A stretch of 64,000 nt of DNA from Pyrus communis. Lineage: Eukaryota; Streptophyta; Magnoliopsida; Rosales; Rosaceae. Positions 34,964 through 47,099 of the stretch are shown piece by piece (within the stretch, counting starts at the first letter, position 1; each line of letters opens with the position of its first letter). Position numbers and translations under genes: made by a program. Where the stretch lies: the NCBI RefSeq assembly GCF_963583255.1, contig NC_084803.1, positions 28,618,428 to 28,682,427 of the forward strand. Direction: 5' to 3'. A model generated the notes under the pieces. It saw only the letters and a program-made list of their open reading frames with translations, had not been told where the DNA came from and did not search any database.

Positions 34964-37250
34964 TGATAGGAGCATATTTAGGCGACTTACTTAGCTTGTT
35001 TTTGTGCATCTTTGTTGTTAATTCATGGTTGTTTTAGTAGATTAAGCCATTTTCGTGTGTTTTTAGGTTCATATGGCTAAGGGAGCAAAAAGATGCATTT
35101 TGGAGCATTTTGGAGCAAAATTGGGCTTGGAATGGATAGCATATGATTGGAGCCAAAGTGTTGGACGAATTTGAAGACCTTGTATTCACTTTGGACATAA
35201 AACAAAGGGCCTAGCCCATTCTCTCTTAAACCAACCCCAAGGCCATGCATTTCCTTCCAATTCCAAAACCCACAATCACTTCAAAAGCCATGCAAATCCA
35301 TATTCAACACCCTAAACTACAACCATGCATCATTACACCACCTTCTCCATCTTCATTCCACATGCATTTCAACTCACATGCACTCATCATCATTCAACCT
35401 AGTGTCACTCCCATACTTTTCCATTGTATAATTCATCCACATGCATCTTTAATCATTCACTCACAAGCTTTAACCAACAAACAAATCATCCAACACATGC
35501 ACCCATCTTCATTGCCGTGGCTTTCCCCCTTAATTCCAGCTTCACAACCATGCACAACACATGCATTCCCACCCTTACAAGACCCTAATCATTCATCCAT
35601 ACAATCTTGCATAATTCACAAACACATAATCATTCACCCTAGCTTTAATTCACATGCATTCACACACTAACAACATCTCAATGCCGTGTATTCCCTTGCC
35701 TTTCCACAACTTTTCCTAGCTAATTTTCACATGCATTCACTTCATCATTACACCACCACTCATTCTTTAAAAATCCACATGCACATTCAATCATTCATTC
35801 AAGCCCCCTTGTGCCATGTTTCCCCCTTTGTTCCCACCCATCACATGCATCATCATCAAACAAACACTCAATGCCGTGGGTTCCCTTTGCTCCCCTTGTG
35901 CAATTCCAGTTTTCACATGTGTCCTAGCTGTTTTTCCATCATTCCTCCACACAAATGCTTAAACAAACAGCCATATGTTCCCTCCACTACCCCTATAAAT
36001 ACCCTAGCATTCATTCATTCAATTCATATCTCATATTTCCATTCACAACACTTCACACAATACAAATACACATCCATTGCCGCAATTCCCCTTCCATTTT
36101 CTGTGCAGTTTTTCTCCTTCATTGCAGCCACTATCCAACCACTTCCCATCCCTCCAAAACACTTCACATAATCCCCAAAGCTCACCTTAGACCTTGTGCT
36201 ACAACAACGAGGAAGAAAAGAGTGCCTAAACGTTCATACAATTCAAGTTTGAGTTGTTGGAATGTTTAGGTGTTTCTTTGATTTCAAAGTTTAAATTTAA
36301 TTCTCTTTGTTTTGTACGTATGAGAATGGAAGAGAAGAGTGCCTAAACGTTCATACAATTCACGTTTGAGTTGTTGGAATGTTTAGGTGTTTCTTTGATT
36401 TCAAAGTTATGAGGAACTAAACCCCCTTTAGCTAGGGGGTGATTCAAAATACATGTTTATGCTTGCAATATGAATTGATTACTTTTGGTTGGAATTTCAT
36501 AAGTTGTGGATTCAATTTGTTTAACCGTTTGAATGAATATGACGCTAGAATATAAGTGAGTTTCACCTAATAGTTACGAACTTATATTCACAAGTAGTGG
36601 AGGTTGCTTATAAACAATCGCGTTAAACGAATTCTTGGCATAAGTTTCATGCGTATTCCATAGTAACAAATGCCTCGTCAATGTTTATGATTTCCGTTGA
36701 ACTTAATGATCTTTGTTGAATGTCTCTATCATGCGTATTCCATAGTTAGGGACTTTGATTAAGAATAAATTGGTTGTAATGCGTATTCCATTCAATCCAA
36801 CGAATCTAGGGAAATCTGAAAGTTAATGTAAGTGGACCTAATTAACTTGGAGCATTGAGTTTCATAATTTATCGAAAGACCAACCGAAAATCAATCTTGT
36901 ATTGCAAGTGTAACATGTGTGGAGAAGAACCCCTTAGCTATTCCATCATCCATATTTTTTTATCACATTCATATTTACATTTTGCCTTTAATTATATTCT
37001 GTCCATTTAATTTAAATTCGTCCAAATCCAATTCCCCCCCTATTTCGTTGAAGTCTTAGTCTTAATCTTTCTTATTTTTAGTTTTGCTTTCTTCGAGCAT
37101 TAAATAGTGTTTTATATGCTGTTTTTAAGTCAATTTAGAAGGTTTTAGCAAGCCCTCCTAATCCCCGGTCTAGAACGATCCCTCACTTATCCATTCTACT
37201 ACAATTGTCAAACGAGGGTTTAATTTGAGTGTCAAGTAAATCTCGCATCA
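34964..37250 (+). repeat. LTR shared by D and E (3' side of D, 5' LTR of E)
   Basis: The LTR starts TGATAGGAGCATATTTAGGCG and ends TCTCGCATCA, 2287 bp. On its left is AGCAG with the aORF tail and no PPT; on its right are the leader, PBS and gag of E. TATAAATA is at 35994-36001. A 73-bp direct duplication lies at 36220 and 36337. U3 is dense in CATGCA and GCCGTG words. It is almost identical to 53809-56103. Confidence 0.92.
35994..36001 (+). promoter_or_regulatory. TATA box of the E 5' LTR
   Basis: CTATAAATACCC lies at the same place relative to the LTR end block as in the other LTRs. This LTR would drive the open gag-pol of E. Confidence 0.7.
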
Positions 37251-37255
37251 AATTT

Positions 37256-37273
37256 TGGCGCCGTTGCCGGGGA
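37256..37273 (+). promoter_or_regulatory. tRNA-Asp primer-binding site of E
   Basis: TGGCGCCGTTGCCGGGGA starts five bases after the LTR end at 37250. The T-rich leader that follows contains a T run and ends in TTTTTTTAGGTACTG just before the gag ATG. Confidence 0.93.
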
Positions 37274-37390
37274 TTAGCAACTTTGCTAATCCTTTGTCTT
37301 TATTTTTATATTTTTTTTTTTTTTTTTTTTCGTGCATTCTTATTTCAGATTCTTAGTTTGTTTGTTTCCTTGTTTTTTTAGGTACTGTGT

Positions 37391-40300
37391 ATGACTCGTC
37401 GCTCTCGGCCTATTATAGAGAACATCTCCGACTTTGACGGTGATTTTGAACGCACTTTGAGGAGAACGAGGAGTCAACAAGAGCCACCACAACCTCCACC
37501 ACAACCTGGGCTTGAAGAAGACGAAGTAGGTGTAGAAGAAAAGCCCACGGATCAGATTTTTGAAGAAGAACAAGCCATGGCAGCAGATAATAGAACCATC
37601 AAGGAGCTTTCGGCCTCGGGTTTGGATAATGCATTGCCTCTTTGTATCCAATACCCCACGGCTGCAGAGGGGAAGACTGAGGAATTTGAACTCAAATCCA
37701 GTTTGTTACACCATATTCCGAAGTTCCATGGCTTGTCTATGGAAGACCCCAACAAACACTTGAAGGAGTTCGAGGTGGTTTGTTCAAGCATGACCCCCGT
37801 CAATGTGGATGGGAGTATATTGAAGATGAAGGCCTTTCCATTTTCACTTATGGACAAGGCCAAAGATTGGCTCTACGAACTAGCCCCGAGAACTGTGACT
37901 TCGTGGGAGAGTATGAAGCGTGCTTTCTTGGAGAAATTTTTCCCTACTTCGAGAGTGATTCTCCTACGGAAGAAAATTAGTGGTATTCAACAGAATCATG
38001 GTGAGACATTCCCGGCTTATTATGAGCGCTTCAAGGGCCTTGTAGCTTCATGTCCTCAACATCAAATGAAGGAGGAACTTCTCCTTCAATATTTCTATGA
38101 GGGCCTCCTTCTTATCGAACGTCAAATGCTTGATGCATCAGCGGGAGGAGCATTGGTGGACAAAACACCAAGGGATGCCAAGATTCTCATAGCCAACCGA
38201 GCGCTCAACGCTCAACAATATAAAGGAGTGGGCCAAAGGGAAGCCCCACGGCAACAAAGTGTAAATGAGGTGAGTGCTATTTCTGAAATTCAATCACAAC
38301 TTGCTAATCTTAATTCTCTTGTTTCTCAGGTTGTGATTGGTCCAAAAGCACAAGAACACCAAGTTTGTGGCGTGTGCTCAATTCAAGGGCATCCATCCGA
38401 CAAGTGCCCTCAACTAATCGAGAATGGTGGGTGGGAATCTGCCAATGCAATTGGTTTCCAAGGACAAAATCAAAACAACCCATACTCGAACACTTACAAT
38501 GCCGGATGGAGGGACCATCCAAACTTCAAATGGAGGGAGCCACAACAAGCTGCCCAACAAGGAGGATTTAGGCCAAACCCCCCTGGTTTTTATTCCAAGC
38601 CGTATGCACCCCAACAATCCCAACAACCTGCGGCATCATCTCATTCGGGTACATCTTTGGAAAGTAATCAAGCTATGCAATTACTAACCTCTATTTCGCA
38701 GGGGTTGCAAAATCAAAACAACCGGATAGAAAATAACGAGAAGGAGATGATGGATATGAAGAAACAAATAGGGCAGATTTCTGAGTTCCTTGGACAGATT
38801 AGAGAGCAAGGAAAGCTTCCTAGCTCAACCACAGTCAATCCAAAGGGAGGATTCAAATCCGCCAAGGCCATCACCCTAAGGGGTGGAAAAGAAGTTGGGA
38901 CCAAGCCAAACAATCCCAAATCTGCCCAGAAAGTAGATGAAGAGACAACACAACCTGAGGCAGATCACCCTAACTCGGCCAAATCAGGTAATTTAAGTTC
39001 AAATTCATGTACTTCACGTCCTAATCTGCCCAATGTACCTTTTCCTCGCATGTTCATGCAAGAAAAAAAGGAAGAAAGCGAGAAGGACATTCTTGAAACG
39101 TTCCGGAAGGTGCAAGTGAACATACCGCTTCTCGATGCAATCAAACAGGTTCCAAAGTATGCTAAATTCCTCAAGGACCTATGCAATACAAAGAGAAGAA
39201 GGGCAAACAAAGAGGTAGTGAAGGTAAGCGAGAATGTGTCCGCTGTTTTGCAACGTAAACTGCCTACCAAGTGCAAAGACCCCGGTAGTTTCACGATTCC
39301 TTGTGTGATTGGACATAATCATTTTGAACATGCCATGCTTGATTTAGGTGCATCCATAAATGTCATGCCTTATTCTATTTATGCATCTATGAATTTGGGT
39401 GAATTAAAACAAGATGGTGTAATTATACAATTGGCCGATCGTTCTAACGCGTATCCAAAAGGAGTTTTGGAAGATGTGCTTGTGCAGGTGAACCATTTAA
39501 TTTTTCCGGCTGATTTCTACGTCCTAGACATGGAGGATTCAGACCATTCTACATCTTTGCCGATTCTCCTTGGTAGGCCATTCATGAAGACGGCCCGAAC
39601 GAAGATTGATGTATACAAAGGCACCTTGACAATGGAATTCGATGGGGAAGTGATTGATTTTAATATTTCTGAAACTATGAGATATCCCGTTGATGACCAT
39701 TCTTGTTTTTCCATTGATGTTATCGATTCTTTGGCGCAGGTATACCTTGAAGAATTGAACGAGGACGCCCTGGAAACAACCATCACTAAGGCCATAGAGC
39801 GCAAAAATGAAGGATTTGGGCCAATGCAAGGCCATGGCAATGAGGAGGAATTCTTTGCAATGGGTTCTAGTGAAGAAATAATTGAGGTTGTGGCAGCCCT
39901 TGAGTCATTGCCACAACAATATGGTAAGGTTCCACTCTCACTTTCAAATTCAGTTTCCACTAAGATGCTACCTTCTGTTGTTCAGGCACCATCGCTTGAA
40001 CTTAAGCCGTTGCCGGACCATTTGAAGTATGTGTTTTTGGGAGAAGGCGAAACATTGCCCGTCATCATTTCATCAAGTCTCACGGCAATGGAGGAGGAGA
40101 AGCTTGTGAGGGTGCTGCGAGAGCACAAAACGGCCATAGGGTGGACTTTGGCCGACATTAAAGGAATAAGCCCTACCACATGCATGCACCGTATACTTCT
40201 TGAGGAGGGGGCTAAACCAACTCGAGAGGCTCAACGCCGTCTCAACCCTCCGATGATGGAAGTGGTGAAGAAGGAAATAATCAAGCTTTTGGATTGCGGA

Positions 40301-42224
40301 GTGATCTACCCTATCTCCGATAGCCGTTGGGTCTCTCCAGTTCAAGTCGTTCCCAAGAAGTCCGGAGTAACTGTTATCAAGAATGATGAGAATGAGCTCA
40401 TGCCTACACGCATTCAGACTGGATGGCGAGTATGTATCGATTACCGGAAGCTAAATGCCATGACTAGGAAAGATCACTTTCCTTTGCCATTCATCGACCA
40501 GATGCTCGAAAGGTTAGCCGGTCATGCTTTTTACTGTTTTCTTGACGGATACTCTGGATATAACCAAATTGTGATAGCCCCGGATGATCAAGAGAAGACC
40601 ACATTCACATGTCCCTTTGGAACATTTGCTTATCGTCGCATGCCATTTGGCTTATGCAACGCACCGGCCACTTTCCAAAGGTGTATGGTAAGTATATTTT
40701 CCGATTTTGTTGAAAAGATCATTGAGGTTTTCATGGATGATTTCAGTGTATTTGGGAGTTCATTTGATAATTGCTTAGATAATCTGACCTTAATTTTGAA
40801 ACGATGTGTTGAAACTAACCTTGTCTTGAATTGGGAGAAATGTCACTTTATGGTGAAACAAGGTATAGTTTTAGGACATATTGTTTCAAAAAAAGGAATT
40901 GAAGTAGATAAATCGAAAATAGACCTTGTACGTCACTTACCTTCTCCTACTTCGGTTAGAGAGGTACGTTCGTTTCTTGGCCATGCAGGGTTCTATAGGC
41001 GTTTTATCAAGGACTTCTCCAAGATGTCTAACCCTCTTTGCCGATTGCTCCAAAAAGATGTGCCATTCAAGTTTGATGAAGAGTGTAATTCGGCATTTAA
41101 CCAACTCAAGGAGAAGCTAGTCTCGGCCCCCATTATTGTACCTCCAGATTGGAGCCTTCCGTTCGAGCTCATGTGCGATGCATCCGAGTATGCATTAGGA
41201 GCTGTTCTAGGACAAAGAAGAGACAAGCGGCCGCATGTCATATACTATGCCTCTCGGACTCTCAATGATGCCCAATTCAACTACTCCACGACGGAAAAAG
41301 AACTTCTAGCTGTGGTTTTTGCTTTAGATAAATTCTGTTCATATTTAATTGGTACTAAAGTAATCGTTTATTCTGATCATGCAGCTTTGAGGTACTTGCT
41401 CACGAAAAAGGAAGCAAAGCCGAGGCTTATCCGTTGGATTCTTCTTCTTCAAGAATTTGATATTGAAATCCGGGATAAGAAAGGAAGCGAGAATGTAGTG
41501 GCTGACCATTTAAGCCGAATGATCCACGAGGAGCATGAACATGCCGTGCCTATCCCTGAAACTTTTCCCGATGAGCAGCTGCTATCCATTGAGGTAAGTG
41601 AACCATGGTATGCAGATTTAGTGAATTACTTGGTGGCTAAACAAATTCCAAATGAACTAAACAAGCACCAACGTGATAAGCTTAAAAATGATGCACGTTT
41701 CTATGTTTGGGATGACCCTTATTTGTGGAAGTATTGCTCAGATCAAATTGTACGTAGATGTGTGCATGATTCTGAATTTCACTCGATTCTAAGCTTTTGT
41801 CACACATATGCATGTGGTGGTCATTTTGGCACACAACGCACTGCCCTCAAGGTTCTAGAGTGTGGTTTTTATTGGCCGACTATATTTAGGGATGCTAGAA
41901 CCTTTTGTATGTCTTGTGATCGTTGCCAACGAATGGGTAACATAGGTACCAAGGACCAAATGCCGCAAACCCCTGTCTTTAATGTTGAAATTTTTGATGT
42001 TTGGGGCATTGATTTCATGGGCCCTTTCCCTCCATCTTATGGTTTCACTTATATCTTGCTAGCCGTTGATTATGTTTCTAAATGGGTGGAAGCAAAAGCC
42101 ACCCGTACTAACGATTCTAAGGTGGTTGCAGATTTCGTGAAAACTAACATTCTTGCTAGGTTTGGAATGCCGAGAGTAATCATAAGTGATGGAGGGTCTC
42201 ACTTTTGCAATCGGACCATTGAGG
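37391..42224 (+). CDS. gag-pol polyprotein of E, 5' part (Gag to integrase core), split by the E_A insertion
   Basis: This is an uninterrupted frame from the ATG at 37391 to the insertion point; it runs into inserted DNA and stops at 42277. Approximate residues: Gag domain in the first 300; CCHC knuckle 326-339 ([14 protein letters not shown]); aspartic protease DLGAS at 651-655; RT with FMDD at 1114-1117; RNase H from the CDASEYALG motif near 1263 (Asp-to-Glu difference in the variable position) with TEKELLAVV near 1300; integrase HHCC at about 1460-1510 (CMSCDRCQ); and DDE aspartates near 1541 (GIDFMG) and 1600 (SDGGSHF). The frame is broken at RTIE in the integrase core, before the catalytic Glu, and resumes at 52506. 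Apart from the insertion this copy looks coding-competent, so it could have been active until E_A landed. The Gag-Pro part could still be translated. Confidence 0.93.
42220..42224 (+). repeat. Target-site duplication of E_A, left copy
   Basis: TGAGG precedes the LTR terminus TGATGCGAG. The same TGAGG follows the other terminus at 52501-52505, and removing one copy plus the insert restores the pol sequence seen in C and D. Confidence 0.97.
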
Positions 42225-44777
42225 TGATGCGAGATTTATACGCACACAAATTAAACCCTCTTTTTGTCAAATTGTAGTAAGTATGTAAGTAGGGATCGTT
42301 CTGGACCGGGGATTAGGAGGGATTGTTAATCACTTGGATTTGACTTAAAAACGTAAAAAACACAAACTAAAACACTATACTAAACTCGAAGAATTCAAAA
42401 CTAAAAATAAGAAAGATTAAGACTAAGACTTAAACGAAATATGGGGGGATTGATTTTGGACGAATTTAAACTAAAATGGATAGATTGTAAAGAAAACAAA
42501 TTGTAAATATGAAATTGACGGAAATGAATGGATGGTATGGCTAGCTAAGGGGTTCATCTCCATACATGTTACACTTGCATAATAAAATGATTTCCAATTG
42601 CATTTCAACAAACCATGAATTCTCAACACCCCGGGTTAATTAGGTCCGCTTAAATTAACCGTCAAGTTTTCCTTAAGTTAATGAATTGGATGATTGCATA
42701 CGACAACCCAAAGCATTCCTCACAAGTTCCCTACATGAATTGCATAATAGAGATACAAGCAAGAATCATTAAGCATCATGAAAACTATAAGTGTTGACGA
42801 GGCATTCGTTACTATGATTGCATGAAACTTATGCCAAGAATTTGTTTAACGCGATTGTTTATAAGCAACCTCCACTACTTGTGAATATAAGTTCATAACT
42901 ATTACGTGAAACTCACTTATATTCTAGCGTCAAATTCATGCATGAAAATTAAGCGTTCATTCTTAATAAACATACATAAATAGGTTATCAATCAAACAGT
43001 TAAACAAATTGAATTCACAATTTATGAAACGTAATTAAAAGTAATCAAATCAAAATGCAAGCATAAACATATATTTCGAATCCCCCCCTAGCTAAAGGGG
43101 GGTTTAGTTCCTCATACAAAACAAAGAGAATTGAAATTAAACATTGAAATCAAAGAAACGACTAAACATTCCAACAACTCAAACTTGAATTGTATGAACG
43201 TTTAGGCCCTCTTCTCTTCCTCTTTATTGTAGCATAAGGTCTAGGGATAATTGGTTTGGGGGATGGAAGTGTGGAATGGAAAAGGAATTATGGAAATAGG
43301 TGAGGAGTGGTGGAGAAAATGGTGCAGAAAATGTAGAGAAACTCACGGCTAGAGAAGGAATGGAGTGTTTGTGTTGTGGTATCTACAATGGAATGAGATG
43401 ATCTTTGAATGAATGAATGCAAGGGTATTTATAGGAGTAATGGAGGGAACATGACAGCTAGGAGGTGGGTGGAAATGTGGCTGCAAGTTTGGTGAATGAT
43501 TATGAGTGAATGCATGTGAATGTGGCTAGGTTGGAAAGCTGGAAATCTGAAAATGCAAATGGGAATGTTGAAATGCAAAGGTGGCCACGGTTTTGAGTGT
43601 GTTTTGTGTTGGAAATGCATGTGAATGCATGTGAATGTTGTTTGTGTGAAGTGTGTGTGGGTTAAAGAGTGAATGGTGGTGTAATGATGAAGTGTGATGG
43701 CTGAAAATGTCAAAGGAAATGCATGTGATTGCACGGCAAAGAATTTCAGGATGCATGTGTGTTGGTGTGTTGTGTGATTTGTTTTGTGGTTAATGGGAAT
43801 GTGGTTGAATGATTAAATGGACATGTGGGGTGTAATTGCAAAGGGAATGCAAAGTGAATGAATAATGAATGCATGTGCACTGTTTTTGGGAGAAAGGTGG
43901 CTGAATGTGCATGTGAATTAGGTTGTGAAAACATGTGGAATGTGGCTGGAATTGATGAGTAATGCACGGTTTTGTTGTTGGTTCTTTGGTGATGAATGCA
44001 ATGATGAAATGGATGGGAGTGCATGTGGATTAGGTGGTGTAATGATGAAGTGGGAAGTGGAAGAATATGGTTGGAAATGGCTAAGGGGATGCACGGCTAG
44101 GAAGAAGAATGAATGATGTGCATGTGTGTGAATGCATGTGGATTAGGTGGAAAGAGGTGGGTGTGCATGTGATTTGAAATGCATATGTTTAAATGGTTGA
44201 AATGTGTAGATGATTATGAGTATGATAAGTGATAAGTGAATGATATGTTAAGTGATAAATGAATGATATGTGGTGAGTGATAAGTGAATGGAAGTGATAA
44301 GTGAATGGTTTGATAATTGATAAATGAATGATATGCTAAGTGATAAATGAATGATATGTTAAGTGATAAATGAATTATATGTGGTGAGTGATAAGTGAAT
44401 GGTTTGATAAGTGATAAATGAACTAGTTTAAAGGGCTAGGGTTTAAGTACATAGAATGGGCCTAAAATAGGTTGGTTTGTATGGCATAATGTGTTAAGCC
44501 CATGGCAAGGTGTTATGTGATTGGGTTAGGGCCATTGTTTTGTGTCTTCAAGTGCATACAAGGCCTTCAAATTCGTCCATCCTCTTGGCTCCATGGATAA
44601 GCTATCCAATCCATGCCCAAAAATGCTCCAAATGGCCTCAAAATGCACTTTCTTGCTCCCTAGGCCCTTAGAACCTGAAAACACACAAAAGAAGCATAAA
44701 GGACTAAAATAACGAGAGAAACATAACGTAAATGCACGAGAACAAGCCATTTAAGTCGCATGAATATGCTCCTATCA
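42225..44777 (-). repeat. 3' LTR of E_A
   Basis: The plus strand runs from TGATGCGAGATTTATACGC to GCTCCTATCA, followed by the reversed PPT. The TATA box is CTATAAATACCC reversed at about 43426. A satellite-like array of TGATAAGTGAATGATATG-type units lies at 44222-44421. Confidence 0.95.
44222..44421. repeat. Tandem array of about 18-bp units in the E_A 3' LTR
   Basis: Repeated words GTGATAAATGAATGATATG, GTGATAAGTGAATGG and TATGTGGTGAG alternate for about 200 bp. The same array is in the 5' LTR at 51945-52144. It is not seen in the other LTR subfamilies, so it is specific to this one. Confidence 0.85.
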
Positions 44778-44792
44778 AATACCCCCACACTT
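44778..44792 (-). promoter_or_regulatory. Polypurine tract of E_A
   Basis: AATACCCCCACACTT on the plus strand adjoins the 3' LTR, as in C and N1. Confidence 0.92.
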
Positions 44793-45561
44793 AGCTTTTG
44801 CTAGTCCTCGAGCAAAACAGAATAAAAATAAATAAACAAAACGACACTAAACACGTAAAACACAACCTAAACCTTCCAACAACCGTCTTTAGGGATTTCC
44901 AATGCACATGACAAGTTAAAAATCATCATTCTCACAGATTTTAGTCATCTTCACACTTAAGTACATTCTTAATCATAGTCACCATATACTAGTTCACAAT
45001 TAAACATTTAAAACACATTTCGAATGCAGTAACATGCCTTAGAGAAATTGCTCAAATCCTTACAAGATATGCACTCGTTTTTCACACAGATTTTCTGACT
45101 ACACACCCTACACTAGTTATATGTGAGAAGATTGATGTAAACATGTAGACGAACACTCACATATGTTATAACAAGGAAAGCATTTTCTGGATTTACGATA
45201 ATGACATGAATATGATCTCATGAATGGAATGCTACTACTTAGAATGAGAACCAGTGATTCCATAAGCTCATATCAATTTCAAACTCCACATTATTGAACA
45301 CATAACGATCAAGATAGAAGTCAAAGGGGTGTAACGGGGCTAAAGGTGTTGGCTAACAATGAAAGGTGAAGGATAAACAAACATTCTTAAAGCAATAGTG
45401 AGCAAAGTATTGATTTAGGCACTTAGAATTCCCTTAAGAACGCAGAAGTCAACTTTGAACACCCAAGGGAAAGTCACACAAAACTTAGGGCCATATTCAA
45501 CTTTTTTGGACCCTTTCTTCAACCATCAACGCTCGTGAGTTCATTCTTACTTATTTTCACT

Positions 45562-45593
<32 letters not shown>

Positions 45594-46619
45594 CTTTTTT
45601 ATCTCAAAACATACATATAAACGTAAGAACAAACTTTTACTCCCCCACACTCATTTTCTTGCATAATGTACTCAAAAGGAATTCATTTTAGTCATGCTCA
45701 CTATCAATTAAGAACAAGGGTGTGGACTGTCCTACACTAGGCTAGGTGAGGATAATGTGGGTAAACAAAGAATAAAGGCTAAACAAGGCTCAACGGGGGT
45801 AAAACTTACAACATATACGAAATATGGGAAGTAAGGCTATTTGGCTATGGTGGCAACAACTTCATCTTGATATATATTATGCAATCAATATCATGCTTTG
45901 AATGAAACGGATATAAGTTCTAGCATTTAGTTCTATCATGATACAATTGCATTCTAAGTAGCAACCAAGCAAGGAATAATGAGATCATGCAACAACTTTA
46001 GAAAACAAAGAATCACAGAAAATAACTCTCCAAAGAAGGTAATGGTTCGAGTCTCACAGGGATGTAGCGTTATTATGAGTTCCTTCCTTCAAGCATGTTA
46101 CAAAAACGAATTTTTCTTTTATGATTGCATGTGAAGTCATACATTATAACCATAACTAAACATATACCAAGAGTAAATCAAACTTTCATCCATGTTTATA
46201 ACTCTTTTTAACAGTCATGCAATTACAAACCAAATCCTCATCATAACGTTGGAAGGTTCCCTAAGACACAAAAACAACTCAAAACACTCTTTTTAGGCTT
46301 TTCAAAAAAATGTTTTTCAAATTTTTATGTGATTTTCGGAGTTATAAAACAAAACACGCTAAAACAGTTTAAAAACACCTTAAAAACATTTAAAACAGCA
46401 AGGAACAACACTTGAAGTTATGGGTGATAAAATTCAACGAATTTGCATCAACATACTTAGTTACCCCCCCACACTTAAATCAAACATTGTCCTCAATGTT
46501 TTAAGCATAGATTCACACAAAGCAATAGTAAATACAAAAAAAAAAAAAAAAAACTTTAAACATACTAAACATGGCAGAATGTAATTAACAAAGAGAAGAG
46601 TTTAGAGACGCAAATCTGG
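44793..46619 (-). other. 3' untranslated region of E_A
   Basis: This stretch is homologous to the 3' UTRs of N1, C and E. It includes a 29-base T run (45565-45593), the internal PPT-like CCCCCCCACACTTAAATC at about 46465, a further CCCCCACACTC at about 45642 and an A run at 46537-46553. No gene is seen in it. Confidence 0.7.
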
Positions 46620-46829
46620 TTATAGAGTGTAAATTCCATCTTCTCCTTGGTAATTGCATTGAGGCTTTTGATCTTTGTGATTCCACAGGCTTACTCTTGA
46701 ACTGGTTTCTGCCCATCGTTGATTTTCCTTTGTGCTACTTCTTGAACTGGGCAGCATGATGGTTCTTTTGGTCTTCCCCGAAGGTTTGAGCTTACCCCTT
46801 TGGTCTGTTTCTTTGTTCAATCTTTCCAA
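46620..46829 (-). other. Short conserved sense frame in E_A, about 69 codons
   Basis: It is the same peptide as 19853-20062 in C (ERLNKETDQRGKLKPSGKTK, ENQRWAETSSRVSLWN, GEDGIYTL). It has no ATG. Conservation as an open frame in three copies is suggestive, but the length is small. Confidence 0.3.
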
Positions 46830-47099
46830 TTCGTATTGAAAAGGGTTGGAGGAAAACTCAGCCTATGTTTGTCTCCACATGCTTCAATGTATCATTTTCA
46901 CTTGCCTTACTCGCTCCCCTTTGCAGAAGTGGTCCCTTCTCCGGAAGTGTATCAACCGTTGAAGATGACTACTCGAGAGCAACGCTAGGTAAGCAATCAG
47001 GAATAGATCCCAGGCAGTTGGCTCCAGATCGGAAGACTGACTCCAAGTGCCGGCTGATTGCTTCTTTTACTTTGCCATGCGAGTAAGAACAAGGACAAA

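Noticed and set aside
35245..35670. 141-codon ORF in the LTR, also at 54090 and 60093
   Set aside because: It is His/Pro/Ser-rich low complexity produced by the CATGCA and CATTCA words of U3. It has no domain, lies upstream of the TATA box and is destroyed in other LTR subfamilies.
43925..44116. 63-codon ORF in the E_A LTR, repeated at 51648
   Set aside because: It is identical only because the two LTRs are identical, and it has no recognisable protein features.
44222..44421. Tandem array as a CRISPR or a centromeric satellite
   Set aside because: It is a short degenerate array of about 18-bp units confined to one LTR subfamily, with no spacers and no extension.
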